The translations under genes were made by a program, and so were the position numbers. The notes under the pieces were generated by a model. It had not been told where the DNA came from and ran no database searches. It was given only the letters and a program-made list of their open reading frames with translations. Below, one piece after another: positions 7,284-16,288 of a stretch of DNA of 64,000 bases (its first letter is position 1; the number at the start of each line of letters is the position of its first letter). The stretch is from assembly GCA_038225555.1 (NCBI GenBank), contig JBBRRB010000023.1, positions 1-64,000 of the forward strand, in the 5' to 3' direction. This DNA comes from JANXQZ01 sp038225555. GTDB lineage: Bacteria > Acidobacteriota > Terriglobia > Bryobacterales > Bryobacteraceae.

Positions 7284-7892
7284 ATGACCTCCCAAGCACA
7301 AGCCACTTCCAATCGCGAGAACGCGCAAGCAAGCACCGGCCCTGTCACGGACGCCGGCAAATCCGCCTCCAGCCAGAACGCCCGCACTCATGGACTCTCC
7401 TCTGGCTTCTCCATCCTCGCCGACGAAGATCCCGACAACTTCGATTCCCTGATCGAGCGCATCGCCGTCGAGATGCAGCCCTCCACCGAGCATGAAGGCC
7501 TCCTTGTCGGCCTCATGGCCCAAGCCCGCTGGAAGCTCGGCCGCATTCAGAACATCGAAGCCGACCTGCTAGACCGATGCATCGCCGGCGAACCCGTCTC
7601 CGCCCAACTCGCCCTCATCATGCGCTACGCCGCCGCAGCCGAACGCACCTACTACAAGGCCCATTCCGAATTCATCAAATCCAGGAGCCAGCAGGCCAAC
7701 GAACATCAGACGCAATTCAATCGAGCCATCGCGAACTATGTCAACGCCCCTCCCGGCCAAGCCAAGGCGTTTACTCAACCGGTTCAAACCCCGGAGTTCA
7801 AGACGGCCGCCCCGGATTTGGGTTCGTTTCGCAAAACCGGCAACCCCGATAAAACTGTAGAACAGGTTGCTCAACCTGCGGCCGCTTGTTAA
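7284..7892 (+). CDS. Hypothetical protein with N-terminal NxxxHGL motif
   Basis: A 202-residue protein of unknown function. The N-terminus is polar and contains TGPVTDAGKSASSQNARTHG, which fits the 'STGP-T-GK--S--NA--HGL' signature of a protein family common in multiple copies in Acidobacteriota and Planctomycetes genomes. The middle (residues 65-150) is predicted helical; the C-terminus is Pro/Ala-rich and disordered. No signal peptide or membrane segment is seen. It stands alone between the TIR/TPR operon and a convergent secreted-protein gene. Confidence 0.6.
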   Translation: MTSQAQATSNRENAQASTGPVTDAGKSASSQNARTHGLSSGFSILADEDPDNFDSLIERIAVEMQPSTEHEGLLVGLMAQARWKLGRIQNIEADLLDRCIAGEPVSAQLALIMRYAAAAERTYYKAHSEFIKSRSQQANEHQTQFNRAIANYVNAPPGQAKAFTQPVQTPEFKTAAPDLGSFRKTGNPDKTVEQVAQPAAAC

Positions 7893-7895
7893 TCG

Positions 7896-8435
7896 TTAAT
7901 CAATCCTCTGGCCGCCGCCCACTGGAACCATGCGCCATAGCTGACACGCGCCATTCTCCCAATCAGAACCCGCATTCAGACTAATTTTGGGCCCGCAATG
8001 ATCGGCATCCAAATATTGACCACCGTGCTTCAACTGGAGCCTGCTCCAGCCACCGCCCACCGGGACCAATCGCCACAATTGACACGCGCCGCTCTCCCAG
8101 TCCGAGCCAGGATTTAAACCAATTTTGACCGAGCAGTGATCGGAATCCAGGTATTGCCCGCCATGTTTCAACTGGAGTCTGCTCCAGCCGCCGCCTGCAG
8201 GAACCAGCCGCCATAGTTGGCACGCTCCCTTCTCCCAATCAGAGCCAGGGTTCAGGCCGATCGTGGCCGAGCAGTGATCGGAATCCAGGTATTGGCCGCC
8301 GTGTTTCAACTGGAGTCGATAATATTGATCTTGTGCGGCAGCACTTGGAACGAGGAGAAGCTGCCCAACGAAACCAGCGATCGAAAGACTCAGGATGAGG
8401 CGCCCGTCAAGATACAAACGTCGAAAGGATGTCAT
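7896..8435 (-). CDS. Secreted ricin-type beta-trefoil repeat protein
   Basis: A 179-residue protein with a signal peptide (hydrophobic residues 12-33, likely cleavage after SAAAQ). The mature part is three 46-residue repeats, each with RLQLKHGGQYLD.DHC, then a Gly/Asn segment and GACQLWRLVP. The QLW matches the QxW motif of ricin-B lectins, and three repeats make exactly one beta-trefoil. Each repeat has two cysteines. It probably binds carbohydrate outside the cytoplasm; no catalytic domain is attached, so the partner or target is unknown. The repeats are very alike, which suggests recent duplication. It is convergent with the NxxxHGL gene, 3 nt from its stop. Confidence 0.7.
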   Translation of the reverse strand: MTSFRRLYLDGRLILSLSIAGFVGQLLLVPSAAAQDQYYRLQLKHGGQYLDSDHCSATIGLNPGSDWEKGACQLWRLVPAGGGWSRLQLKHGGQYLDSDHCSVKIGLNPGSDWESGACQLWRLVPVGGGWSRLQLKHGGQYLDADHCGPKISLNAGSDWENGACQLWRMVPVGGGQRID

Positions 8436-8571
8436 AGTGTGCTCCAGGCAAAGTCGCGTACTTTAGAAACTCTTCTGCCTGGAGTGACATTCACCGCCGA
8501 CTCGTTGCAGCCGGGCAAATGTTAAGATCTATGATTTGCGCCTGACACTTAGCCGAATACAGGAGTTTCGA

Positions 8572-9693
8572 ATGCTTCCAAGCCGTCCCAGTGGATTGAG
8601 GTGCGTCTTATTATTGGCGGCGGCAGCCTGCATGTACGCGCAAACCAAGCCAGGTTCTGACGTGCTGATCTTCGTGAACGGAGACAAGCTGGTTGGCGAA
8701 TTGAAAAGCGCGGACGCGGCGAAAGTCGTCTTCAAGAGCGATATGGCCGGCTTGCTTACGGTGGAGTGGAGCAAGATCCAGGAACTCCGGTCAGCAGGTC
8801 GATTCGCTGCTGTTCCGAAGGCGCTGCCGCTCCGGAACAGCGCGGATGCGGAGAACGTGCCGCGCGGCACGCTGACGATGACGGATCAAAAGCTGGCGAT
8901 TAGCGCCGCGCCGCAAGCAGCACCCCAAACCATGGCGGTCAGCCGCGTGGCGAACGTGATCGATGAGAAATCCTTCGAAAAGGCCATCGAACACCAGGGC
9001 GTATTGCAAGGCTGGAAAGGCGGCGCGCGCTTCGGCCTGGTTCTTTCTGAATCGACGCAGAACAGCACTACGCTGAGTTCCGGAGTCAATCTGGCGCGCT
9101 CCGATCCATCGGAAAACTGGCTGCGGCTGCGCAGCCGCACGATCTTCGACTTCAACCAGATTTACGGGAAGGTCACGACGCCCGGAGCGCCCGACGTCAC
9201 CATCGCCGTGCTGCAGAGCAACCTGGTGCAAGACTACTTTTTTAGGCCTCGCCTGTTTGCGTTCGGAGGAGCCGCCTGGGAGCATAATTCCAACCAGGGC
9301 CTCAAATTCATGCAATCCTACGGCGGCGGTCTCGGCGTGGTGGTCATTAAAACCGAGCGCAAGGAACTCGAAGCCCGAGCGAGCGTGGGATTCATAGACC
9401 AGCAGTTCTCCAATTCAACGCTGAATCACCGCCTGATTGGATCGAGGTTCGGAGAGAGTTACAGTCAAACGTTCTGGCGCGGCATCGTACTGACGGAACA
9501 AGCAGGAGTCAGGCCCGCCTGGAATTACGCAAAGGCTTTCTTCGCGGACGGCAATGCCTCGTTGACTGTGCCGGTCTACAAGCGCCTGGGCGTATCGTTC
9601 GCGGCTTTCGACAGCTTCTTGAATAACCCGCCTCCGGGTTTTAAGAAGAATAGCTTCCAGCTCACGGTTGGCGCGAACTATGCGTTTAAATAA
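8572..9693 (+). CDS. DUF481-type outer-membrane beta-barrel protein
   Basis: About 373 residues from the ATG at 8572, which has AGGAG at 8561-8565; the earlier TTG at 8536 has no such site. A signal peptide is present (CVLLLAAAACMYAQ). Residues about 25-75 form a small strand-rich domain (DVLIFVNGDKLVGELKSAD..KVVFKSDMAG) typical of the leader region of DUF481 proteins. From about 130 on there is a barrel with alternating hydrophobic strands and many aromatic residues, ending in AFK. Likely an outer-membrane protein of unknown substrate. It appears monocistronic. Confidence 0.75.
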   Translation: MLPSRPSGLRCVLLLAAAACMYAQTKPGSDVLIFVNGDKLVGELKSADAAKVVFKSDMAGLLTVEWSKIQELRSAGRFAAVPKALPLRNSADAENVPRGTLTMTDQKLAISAAPQAAPQTMAVSRVANVIDEKSFEKAIEHQGVLQGWKGGARFGLVLSESTQNSTTLSSGVNLARSDPSENWLRLRSRTIFDFNQIYGKVTTPGAPDVTIAVLQSNLVQDYFFRPRLFAFGGAAWEHNSNQGLKFMQSYGGGLGVVVIKTERKELEARASVGFIDQQFSNSTLNHRLIGSRFGESYSQTFWRGIVLTEQAGVRPAWNYAKAFFADGNASLTVPVYKRLGVSFAAFDSFLNNPPPGFKKNSFQLTVGANYAFK

Positions 9694-9813
9694 CTGCACG
9701 AATGTTGGACTCAGTCCTCGCCCATCTTAAAGGCCAAATCGGCCTCCCGAGCAGTTCTTGCCTTTTTTCATAAACCGGCGTACTCTATTGTCAGTTACTG
9801 AGAGGAGACCATC

Positions 9814-10143
9814 CTGAGCAAGCCTACCGATCTCGTGCAAGGCACGCTGGATCTGCTCGTTTTAAAAATACTTGCGCTCGAACCCATGCACGGCTGGGCC
9901 ATAGCGCAGCGCATTCGGCAGATGTCCCGAGAGGTTCTACAGGTGGGTCAAGGCGCGCTCTACCCCTGTCTTCACAAACTCGAACAGAACGGCTGGGTCA
10001 GCTCCGAATGGGCTGTCAGCGAGAACAATCGGCGAGCCAAATACTACACGCTGACCAAGGCCGGACGGCAGGCCCTGAAGCAGGAAGCCGCGCAGTGGGA
10101 GCGTCTGGCGACGGCCATCTCGCTGATTGTAGGAGAGGTCTGA
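9814..10143 (+). CDS. PadR-family transcriptional regulator with apparent CTG start
   Basis: A PadR winged-helix repressor of the small acidobacterial type that sits in front of ADOP permeases: LVQGTLDLLVLKILALEPMHGWAIA, then GALYPCLHKLEQNGWVSSEW and YYTLTKAGRQAL. The conserved family N-terminus SKPTDLVQGTLDLL is encoded here but preceded by CTG (9814-9816), not ATG or GTG. AGGAG at 9803-9807 is 6 nt upstream, and an in-frame TGA lies at 9799-9801. The alternative GTG at 9835 would delete the conserved N-terminus and lacks a Shine-Dalgarno. The stop is directly followed by the permease ATG. It probably represses this operon through sites in the upstream TACT-rich sequence. Confidence 0.85.
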   Translation: MSKPTDLVQGTLDLLVLKILALEPMHGWAIAQRIRQMSREVLQVGQGALYPCLHKLEQNGWVSSEWAVSENNRRAKYYTLTKAGRQALKQEAAQWERLATAISLIVGEV

Positions 10144-12792
10144 ATGCGCCTGGCCAGCATGCTCCGTCTCCGGCTAAGATCGCTTTTCTCGCGCACGAGA
10201 GTTGATCGGGAACTCGACGAAGAACTGCGGTATCACGTGGAACGCCAGATTGAAGAGGACATCGCTGCAGGCATGACTCGCGAAGAGGCTCGTCTTGCCG
10301 CGCTGCGGTCCATCGAAGGCTTCGAACAAAAGAAGGAGGAGTGTCGGGATATGCGGGGACTGAACTTGCTTGACAACCTGCACCAGGATGTTCGCTTTGC
10401 GATCCGGCAGTTGCGAAACAACCCCGGATTCACGTGCACCGCCATTGCCATGCTCGCCCTCGGCATGTGCGCGAGCGTGTCTATTTTCGCCTTTGTCGAT
10501 GCGGCTTTGCTCAAGCCGCTGCCCTATCGAAATCCCGGGCGGCTGGTAGGGGTGTTTGAGAGTGTCCCTTTGTTTCCGCAAAGCAATCTTTCCTATCCCG
10601 ACTACCTCGACTGGAAAAAGCTCAATAAAGTGTTTAGCTCGATGGATGCCTACCAAGGCAGCGGCTTTATGCTTAGCACCCCCGCAGGAACCGAACGAGC
10701 ATATGGAGCTCGCGTGAGTGACGGCTTTTTCCGCACGCTTGGAATTGTCCCGGTGCTTGGACGCGATTTCTATGCTGGCGAGGATTTGTCGGCCGCACCC
10801 CGCACCGTCATCTTGAGCTACGGCGTCTGGCAGCAGCGCTACGGCGGGAAAAGAGACGTGCTGGGAAAGGCCGTAACGCTGGATGGCAAGCCGAATACGA
10901 TCATCGGTGTCCTTCCCCAAGACTTTCATTTCGCTCCCACAGGCACGGTGGAGTACTGGAGCGGTCTCCACGCCGCGGGGTCTTGTGACTTGAGGCGAAG
11001 CTGCCACGGTCTCTACGGTGTAGCGCGGCTGAAAGACGGCGTATCCGTTCAAAGTGCACTAGCTGACATGCAGCTGATCGCCCGCCAACTGGAAAAGCAA
11101 TATCCGGATTCCAATCGTGGTCAAGGAGCAGCCGTGGCGCCTCTGAGCGAGGTGATCGTTGGAAATATCCGGCCCATACTCTTAGTGCTGTTGAGCGGAG
11201 CCGGGCTGCTGCTGTTGATCGCAAGCGTGAATGCAGCGAGTCTGCTGTTGGTCCGGTCTGAGAGCCGGAAGCGCGAGATCGCAGTCCGGAGCGCGCTGGG
11301 CGGATCGTCCGTTCGATTATTCAGCCAGTTTGTGACCGAGGGGCTGGTTCTGGTAGCGGTCGGCAGCACGGCCGGCTTGGTGTCCGCTCATTGGGTTATG
11401 CAGCTTCTGACCAAGCTCATTTCAACAGAATTTATGGACCGCATGCCGTACCTGCTGGGCCTCGGACTGAATGTCCGGGTGTTGGCTTTTGCAGGTTCCA
11501 TCTCATTGATGGCAGCGGTGCTGTTCTCGGTCACTCCCGGCTTGCGCTTATCTTTGCCTCGGATACGCGAAGGACTGGCCGAAGGCAGCCGCGGCTCGGC
11601 GGGAAATACGTGGAGCCGCATCGGTTCCAAGCTGGTGATTGTGGAGCTGGCTACCGCGATGGTCCTGTTGGTAGGGGCCGGACTGCTCGGCAAGAGCCTC
11701 TACCGGCTGCTGCATGTGGAGATTGGGATGCAGCCTGAACATCTGGCCACGCTATTTGTCTCGGCCCCGAAAGCCAGCTATGGAAAGGACGAGCAGGCCA
11801 TCGCCCTGGAGCGGCAGATCGTGAGCCGCGTCGAGAGTTTGCCGGGAGTAAAGTCGGTAGGCATCTCCAGCCGGCTGCCGGTGAGCGGCAATGGCAACAC
11901 GGATTGGATCAGGTTCGTGGGCCGGCCGTATCACGGCGAGCACAATGAAGTAAACCAGCGGGATGCGAGCGCCGGTTATTTTGGGACATTGCAGGCGAAG
12001 CTGCTGCGCGGACGTTATTTCACCGAGGCGGAGGATGCAACGAAGCCTCACGTGGTGATCATTAACCAGGCGTTGGCAAAACAATATTTCCCCGGTGAAG
12101 ATCCTCTCGGCAAGAAGATCGCCGATACCAGCTTGTCACCGAAGTCGGTTAGGGAGATTGTTGGCATCGTGCAGGATATTCGTGAAGGCCCGCTGGATAC
12201 AGAGACGTGGCCAGCCGAGTATCTCCCTTTTAACCAGGACCCGGCTAACAATTTCGCTCTTGTGGTTCGCACGTCGCAAGCCGAGCAGTCGCTCTTTCCG
12301 GCACTCGCCGTCGCCATCCATGAGATGGACCGCGACATTCTTATATCTCCGGGAAAGACCATGAACGAGAGAATCAACGAGTCGCCGTCGGCCTATCTGC
12401 ACCGCTCCTCAGCGTGGTTAGTGGGAGGCTTCGCCATATTGGCGTTGCTGTTAGGAGTGGTTGGGCTGTACGGAGTGGTGGCCTATTCAGTGAGTCAAAG
12501 AACTCGTGAGATTGGAGTGCGCATGGCGCTGGGCGCGGCGAGCAGTTCGGTGTATCGGCTCATTTTGAAAGAGGCCATGCGTTTGGCCGGCATTGGAATT
12601 GTCATTGGCCTGGTGTGCTCGGTGGCTGCGGCAACTCTGATCCGCGGGCTGCTGTTTGGCGTCGAAGCGTGGGACGTCCCGACGCTGGCCGCCGTCATTG
12701 GAGTGCTCGGTGTTTCAGCGCTCCTGGCCAGCTACATCCCCGCCCGCCGGGCGGCATCTCTCAATCCGGTAGACGCGCTGCGCGCCGAATAG
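10144..12792 (+). CDS. ADOP-family ABC transporter permease (MacB/FtsX type)
   Basis: An 882-residue 'acidobacterial duplicated orphan permease'. It has an N-terminal cytoplasmic prefix (RVDRELDEELRYHVERQIEED..G), a transmembrane segment near residue 95-120, a MacB-like periplasmic core domain, three further membrane segments (about 335-460), a second core domain and a final set of three helices (about 755-870), ending PARRAASLNPVDALRAE. The duplicated MacB_PCD-FtsX arrangement is diagnostic. No ATPase is encoded nearby, hence 'orphan'. It forms an operon with the PadR regulator with no gap. Substrate unknown; related systems are thought to act in efflux or envelope stress. Confidence 0.9.
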   Translation: MRLASMLRLRLRSLFSRTRVDRELDEELRYHVERQIEEDIAAGMTREEARLAALRSIEGFEQKKEECRDMRGLNLLDNLHQDVRFAIRQLRNNPGFTCTAIAMLALGMCASVSIFAFVDAALLKPLPYRNPGRLVGVFESVPLFPQSNLSYPDYLDWKKLNKVFSSMDAYQGSGFMLSTPAGTERAYGARVSDGFFRTLGIVPVLGRDFYAGEDLSAAPRTVILSYGVWQQRYGGKRDVLGKAVTLDGKPNTIIGVLPQDFHFAPTGTVEYWSGLHAAGSCDLRRSCHGLYGVARLKDGVSVQSALADMQLIARQLEKQYPDSNRGQGAAVAPLSEVIVGNIRPILLVLLSGAGLLLLIASVNAASLLLVRSESRKREIAVRSALGGSSVRLFSQFVTEGLVLVAVGSTAGLVSAHWVMQLLTKLISTEFMDRMPYLLGLGLNVRVLAFAGSISLMAAVLFSVTPGLRLSLPRIREGLAEGSRGSAGNTWSRIGSKLVIVELATAMVLLVGAGLLGKSLYRLLHVEIGMQPEHLATLFVSAPKASYGKDEQAIALERQIVSRVESLPGVKSVGISSRLPVSGNGNTDWIRFVGRPYHGEHNEVNQRDASAGYFGTLQAKLLRGRYFTEAEDATKPHVVIINQALAKQYFPGEDPLGKKIADTSLSPKSVREIVGIVQDIREGPLDTETWPAEYLPFNQDPANNFALVVRTSQAEQSLFPALAVAIHEMDRDILISPGKTMNERINESPSAYLHRSSAWLVGGFAILALLLGVVGLYGVVAYSVSQRTREIGVRMALGAASSSVYRLILKEAMRLAGIGIVIGLVCSVAAATLIRGLLFGVEAWDVPTLAAVIGVLGVSALLASYIPARRAASLNPVDALRAE

Positions 12793-12848
12793 ACGAGAGG
12801 TCAATTGTCCCGGTAAGGCTACATAAAGATTGCATGGTGGGCTGGTGA

Positions 12849-14333
12849 TTAAGGCTTGGCCGGGGGACCACTCTTGGGTTGCAGGCTCCAGCGGTCCCCG
12901 GCCAGCGCGAACACGTAATCGTACGAATTGATACGTTCAGGGGTTGGCTTAGGAGACATGATCTTCGCGCGATCCACAACCAGGTCCGAGGCGCGGTACA
13001 GGAGGCTCACTAGATATAAGAGATCGTAGCCCTCCACCGGAAACGGATCGTCCATAAAGAGTACGCGCGACTTGTTCGGAATAGAGCGCTCAACAACTGG
13101 GAGCTGGGCAAGAGTAGATTGGATCGCTCTTTCCGTAAGGCCCAAACCGGGTAACGGATTCGATAGGTGGAAGGCAATCAGCAATAGGAGACACAACAAG
13201 AATGTGTCTGCGTTCAAGACACGTGCGGTTCCAGAGGAAAGACTGCCGGCTCTTGCGATGTGCAGTGCGAATTCTCGTCGCAAGCGAACCACGATAACTG
13301 CCAGGAATAGAGCAATTCCAAAACTTGGGATGTACATTGCGTACCCGGTCCGTTGCCCTACGAAGGCGATCGGAAGTGGCGTGAGGACGATGAAGAACCA
13401 CAGGAACAAAAGGGAGCGTTGCCGGGCGATCACAACGATCAGCGCTAAGGCGATCAGCGTGGTTAGGGCCCCCGACACGCCCAGAGTGCCTGGCGAAAGG
13501 TACGCGAACAGCTCCAGGTAATGGCCCATGGCGCGCAAGTAGGTCCGAACTCCGAGGTGCAGCCTGTATGCGTCGTTGCCAGTCAGCGGACTGCCCGACG
13601 AGAGCTTCCCAAGCACATAGGGCAAAGTGATAAGAACGCAGATCAAGGCCGGTCTCCAGCGTAGCCAAGCAAGCGAGAAAGGCTTGAACGTTATTTCATA
13701 GACGATCAGGATGAGCGGCAGGGTAACCGCCATCTCCTTGGAGTTCAGGGCGCATATATAGAGAAGCAGCAGCCCGGCCAAGCTACTGGCGCTAAGAAAC
13801 GCTCCGCTTTTCCTTACATGAATGTAGAGACCGAGAGCCGAGAGGTAGAAGCTGAAACAAAGCAGGTCGTAAATTGTCCCGAAGTTGTAGTAGAGATCCA
13901 CGAAGGCCGCGTTGTAGGAGAGAATTAATGCGGCTAAGATGGCTCCGTCTCTTGTAACGAGTCTCCTTGCAGCTAAATACAAGATGTAGAGATTGGTCAG
14001 AATCAACCCGTAACATACCCATCGGTAAGCAAGAGTGTTGAGGCCGAAAAGCCCGTACATAACGCGGTAGACCAGAGTGCCCATAGGGCGGTACCCGGCG
14101 CTGAAATACAGGATGTTGTCAAGCAGTGTGCGGGAGAACGGCTGTCGACCGGCCTGGAAGATGTTCATGAGATCGTCACCGGTGAAGGAGACGAAGAGTC
14201 CGGATCTGGCGAACCAGAGACAGATGCAAACGATGCTGAGAATCGCGAATGCGGTCAGCGCTGGAAGATTGCGGCTACCGTGACGCATTCGCCGGACTCT
14301 GGGGATGCGCCTGAGTGGGACCTGAAATCGCAA
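12849..14333 (-). CDS. Polytopic membrane protein, GT-C glycosyltransferase-like
   Basis: A 494-residue protein with about ten to eleven membrane helices. After the first helix comes FVSFTGDDLMNIFQAGRQ, an acidic DD loop in the position of the catalytic first loop of GT-C (dolichyl-phosphate-mannose/ArnT-like) enzymes. The C-terminal 100 residues are extracytoplasmic. It follows tssK on the same strand after a 23-nt gap, so co-transcription is possible, but no functional link to secretion is known. The likely role is transfer of a lipid-linked sugar; donor and acceptor are unknown. Confidence 0.6.
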   Translation of the reverse strand: MRFQVPLRRIPRVRRMRHGSRNLPALTAFAILSIVCICLWFARSGLFVSFTGDDLMNIFQAGRQPFSRTLLDNILYFSAGYRPMGTLVYRVMYGLFGLNTLAYRWVCYGLILTNLYILYLAARRLVTRDGAILAALILSYNAAFVDLYYNFGTIYDLLCFSFYLSALGLYIHVRKSGAFLSASSLAGLLLLYICALNSKEMAVTLPLILIVYEITFKPFSLAWLRWRPALICVLITLPYVLGKLSSGSPLTGNDAYRLHLGVRTYLRAMGHYLELFAYLSPGTLGVSGALTTLIALALIVVIARQRSLLFLWFFIVLTPLPIAFVGQRTGYAMYIPSFGIALFLAVIVVRLRREFALHIARAGSLSSGTARVLNADTFLLCLLLLIAFHLSNPLPGLGLTERAIQSTLAQLPVVERSIPNKSRVLFMDDPFPVEGYDLLYLVSLLYRASDLVVDRAKIMSPKPTPERINSYDYVFALAGDRWSLQPKSGPPAKP

Positions 14334-14356
14334 GCTCTCTCCTAACTGCTGGACAG

Positions 14357-15706
14357 TCAGGGCAGCACGATGAAGAGCTCTGGCCGCGCGCCTGTTATGT
14401 CCGGCGGAATAAATAGGCTCACATTTCTAGACTTTACGATTCCATCCCACAGCCGCCCTGTCTGATTCACCATGAAGTATTGATTCTCCAAACGGTAAGG
14501 AACCACCGAGGGCGGAGGCGTATGCTTCAGCAATAGCGCCGGCAGAGCCAGATTAATCAGTCGATTCATCTCGTCCGGGGGCGCAAGCCGGACCAGGCGC
14601 GGAACTTTTTGAATCACGTCGTCCACGCCCATCTCGGGTCCGGCGGCGATGGCGAGAACCATCTGCGAATTCTTTAGCCAGTCGTCGTTGGCGACCGTTC
14701 CCGTCCAGATGCGCTGCTGATTCTGCTTGAGCGGAATGGAAATGCATTTCGACGGGATCACCGTCTCCAGCAGATCGCGAATGCGCAGATCCAGCGCGGA
14801 GAAGCACGGGCCCGGATTATCGTGATCGTAGGCTGGAAGATTGCGCGCGTCGCTTTCCAGCGAGAACGTGGAAAGAGCGCCAGCCAGCTTTAAAAGCGCC
14901 ACGTACAGCGGCTCCGGGTGGCCGCGGCGCACGTCATGGATATGCTTAAGCTCCGGCAGAAACGTATTGATCGTGTGCAGGAGCCAAAAGCTTCCGGTCT
15001 CGGACACGTTGAAGTCGGCCAGAGTTTTCCCGCGCATCCGGCGCGTGCTGGACAGGGATTCGCTCTTGGTCCCCAGAACCTCGATCTGGCGTTTGACCAG
15101 ATTAAGAAGAGTCCTGCTAGCGCCCACGTTTAACAGCGGGGGGATGAAATCGGGATTCAGGGCGTAAGCTCCGTTCGCGGTTTTCATAATCTGCGCGATC
15201 CGGAGCCGGGCGTAGCCATCCAGGTTCTGCTTGCCGAACAGCACGCTCATGTTGCGTTGCGCGAACTGAACGGGCTTGTCTTCGTCCAGTCCATTTTCGT
15301 CGCGAATGTCTTTTACCTTGGCGGTGTACCGCACTCTCGCGCTGGTATCTTCGTCGTCGATGCGAACGTTTTGCCCTTCCACTCGTTCTGGAATGGCGAG
15401 ATAGACATCGAGCAGGTCTTCATTCGCGGGAAAATGCTTTTCAATCGGGCGGGAGGGAGGCGCAGGGTCGATCGCGCAGTTCAAGAGCGCGCCTTCCGCC
15501 AAGACGCCTTTAAAACCCTTCAGCTTGAAATGTCCGTTTACCAGTTCTTCTTCGTCGCAGGCAAATTCGATTACGCCCCAATTGGCGTAGCAGGAGCTGG
15601 TGAAGCGGAAATGCAAGGTGTCTTCGACAAAATTGGAATGGGATTGAAAGTGTTGCGGAGTGAGCAGCATTCCCTTGGCCCACACAACTCGCTGGAGGTT
15701 TTTCAT
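14357..15706 (-). CDS. tssK: T6SS baseplate subunit TssK
   Basis: About 449 residues from the ATG at 15706. The protein begins MKNLQRVVWAKGMLLTPQHF, the conserved TssK start (W..GMLL.PQHFQ), so the upstream 21-residue extension is rejected. It also has HIHDVRRGHPEPLYVALLKLAGAL and the C-terminal YFMVNQTGRLWDGIVKSRNVSLFIP block. TssK connects the baseplate to the TssL/TssM membrane complex as a trimer. It is separated from tssB by 8 kb and lies on the other strand. The DNA directly upstream holds remnants of two toxin-antitoxin modules, so rearrangement may have detached it from the main cluster. Confidence 0.92.
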   Translation of the reverse strand: MKNLQRVVWAKGMLLTPQHFQSHSNFVEDTLHFRFTSSCYANWGVIEFACDEEELVNGHFKLKGFKGVLAEGALLNCAIDPAPPSRPIEKHFPANEDLLDVYLAIPERVEGQNVRIDDEDTSARVRYTAKVKDIRDENGLDEDKPVQFAQRNMSVLFGKQNLDGYARLRIAQIMKTANGAYALNPDFIPPLLNVGASRTLLNLVKRQIEVLGTKSESLSSTRRMRGKTLADFNVSETGSFWLLHTINTFLPELKHIHDVRRGHPEPLYVALLKLAGALSTFSLESDARNLPAYDHDNPGPCFSALDLRIRDLLETVIPSKCISIPLKQNQQRIWTGTVANDDWLKNSQMVLAIAAGPEMGVDDVIQKVPRLVRLAPPDEMNRLINLALPALLLKHTPPPSVVPYRLENQYFMVNQTGRLWDGIVKSRNVSLFIPPDITGARPELFIVLP

Positions 15707-15811
15707 GCGCTTTGTCGAGTATATATCCAGACGGAGATCGTTCTCGAACAGAGAAATGAACCATGCCATGACCTTCCCTTCACCCAGCCGGGTTTAGTTC
15801 ATGCGGGATCA

Positions 15812-15853
15812 GCGGGTTCGATTAGGGATGAAGGGAACTGGGCAAAGTGCGAA
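15812..15853 (+). pseudogene. Remnant of a BrnT-like toxin N-terminus
   Basis: Read with one frameshift the DNA encodes GFD*DEGNWAKCE, matching the N-terminal 'FDWDEGN--KC-KHGV' block of BrnT toxins; the Trp codon is TAG. The rest of the toxin is missing and the sequence runs directly into the Shine-Dalgarno of the antitoxin remnant. Confidence 0.45.
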
Positions 15854-15867
15854 GGAGGTTGCTGCTT

Positions 15868-16114
15868 ATGAAGAAGAAAGTTCCACGGCTGAAAACGGAT
15901 AAACAAGCGATGCCTTTTGGCTCACGACCTGTCGGGCCGCGATTTCTTGCAGTTCAAACCGGCAAAGTGTGAATTTGAGAAGAAGGACGATCAGATAAAT
16001 ATGCGCGTACCGAAACCGCTGCTGGCAGCAGTGAAGGCGCAAGCGAAAGTGCGTGGCATTCCCTACACTCGCTTCATTCGGGAAACGCTGGAACGGGCTA
16101 TTCCGCCGAAGTAG
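15868..16114 (+). pseudogene. Frameshifted BrnA/CopG ribbon-helix-helix antitoxin
   Basis: GAAGGAGG (15851-15858) precedes ATG 15868 and the frame reads MKKKVPRLKTDKQA. A shift near 15910-15917 is needed to continue into LSGRDFLQFKPAKCEFEKK and NMRVPKPLLAAVKAQAKVRG, ending RFIRETLERAI. This is the standard layout of CopG/BrnA-type antitoxins that follow BrnT toxins: linker, then a ribbon-helix-helix DNA-binding domain. With the toxin reduced to a fragment just upstream, this is a decayed BrnTA module. The intact downstream frame could still be translated from an internal start, but no start codon with a good site is visible. Confidence 0.65.
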
Positions 16115-16210
16115 CCCGGGCCGGAGGTGGAGAAGACTACATCAGCGTGCAGTTGCGCGAGCCCAGTTCGCCCCACCTTCTCCCGAACGACGCAAGGTCC
16201 CTTTGGAAGT

Positions 16211-16288
16211 ATGCGGGACCGAATTCAGCTCTTGCCGGGGCGGGATGATCCCATCGACCTAGACCGTTCTCTCGATGGCGGTGCTTAA
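16211..16288 (+). pseudogene. Possible C-terminal scrap of a Phd/VapB-type antitoxin
   Basis: A 25-codon frame reads RIQLLPGRDDPIDLDR, resembling the C-terminal tail of VapB/Phd antitoxins that precede PIN toxins. It lies immediately before the PIN-domain remnant, in the right order for such a pair. The DNA-binding part is absent. Confidence 0.35.

Noticed and set aside
7240..7284. TTGACA at 7256 as a promoter for the NxxxHGL gene
   Set aside because: The only TATATT-like -10 is 7 bp away, too close for a sigma-70 promoter.
9720..9780. AGGCC/GGCCT hairpin as terminator after the DUF481 gene
   Set aside because: The stem is only 5 bp and the T-run starts more than 15 nt later; too weak to call.
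10174..11052. 292-codon minus-strand frame inside the ADOP gene
   Set aside because: Antisense to a permease with diagnostic domains throughout.
15257..15871. 204-codon plus-strand frame overlapping tssK
   Set aside because: Antisense to tssK; only its last codons coincide with the BrnT remnant, which is explained separately.
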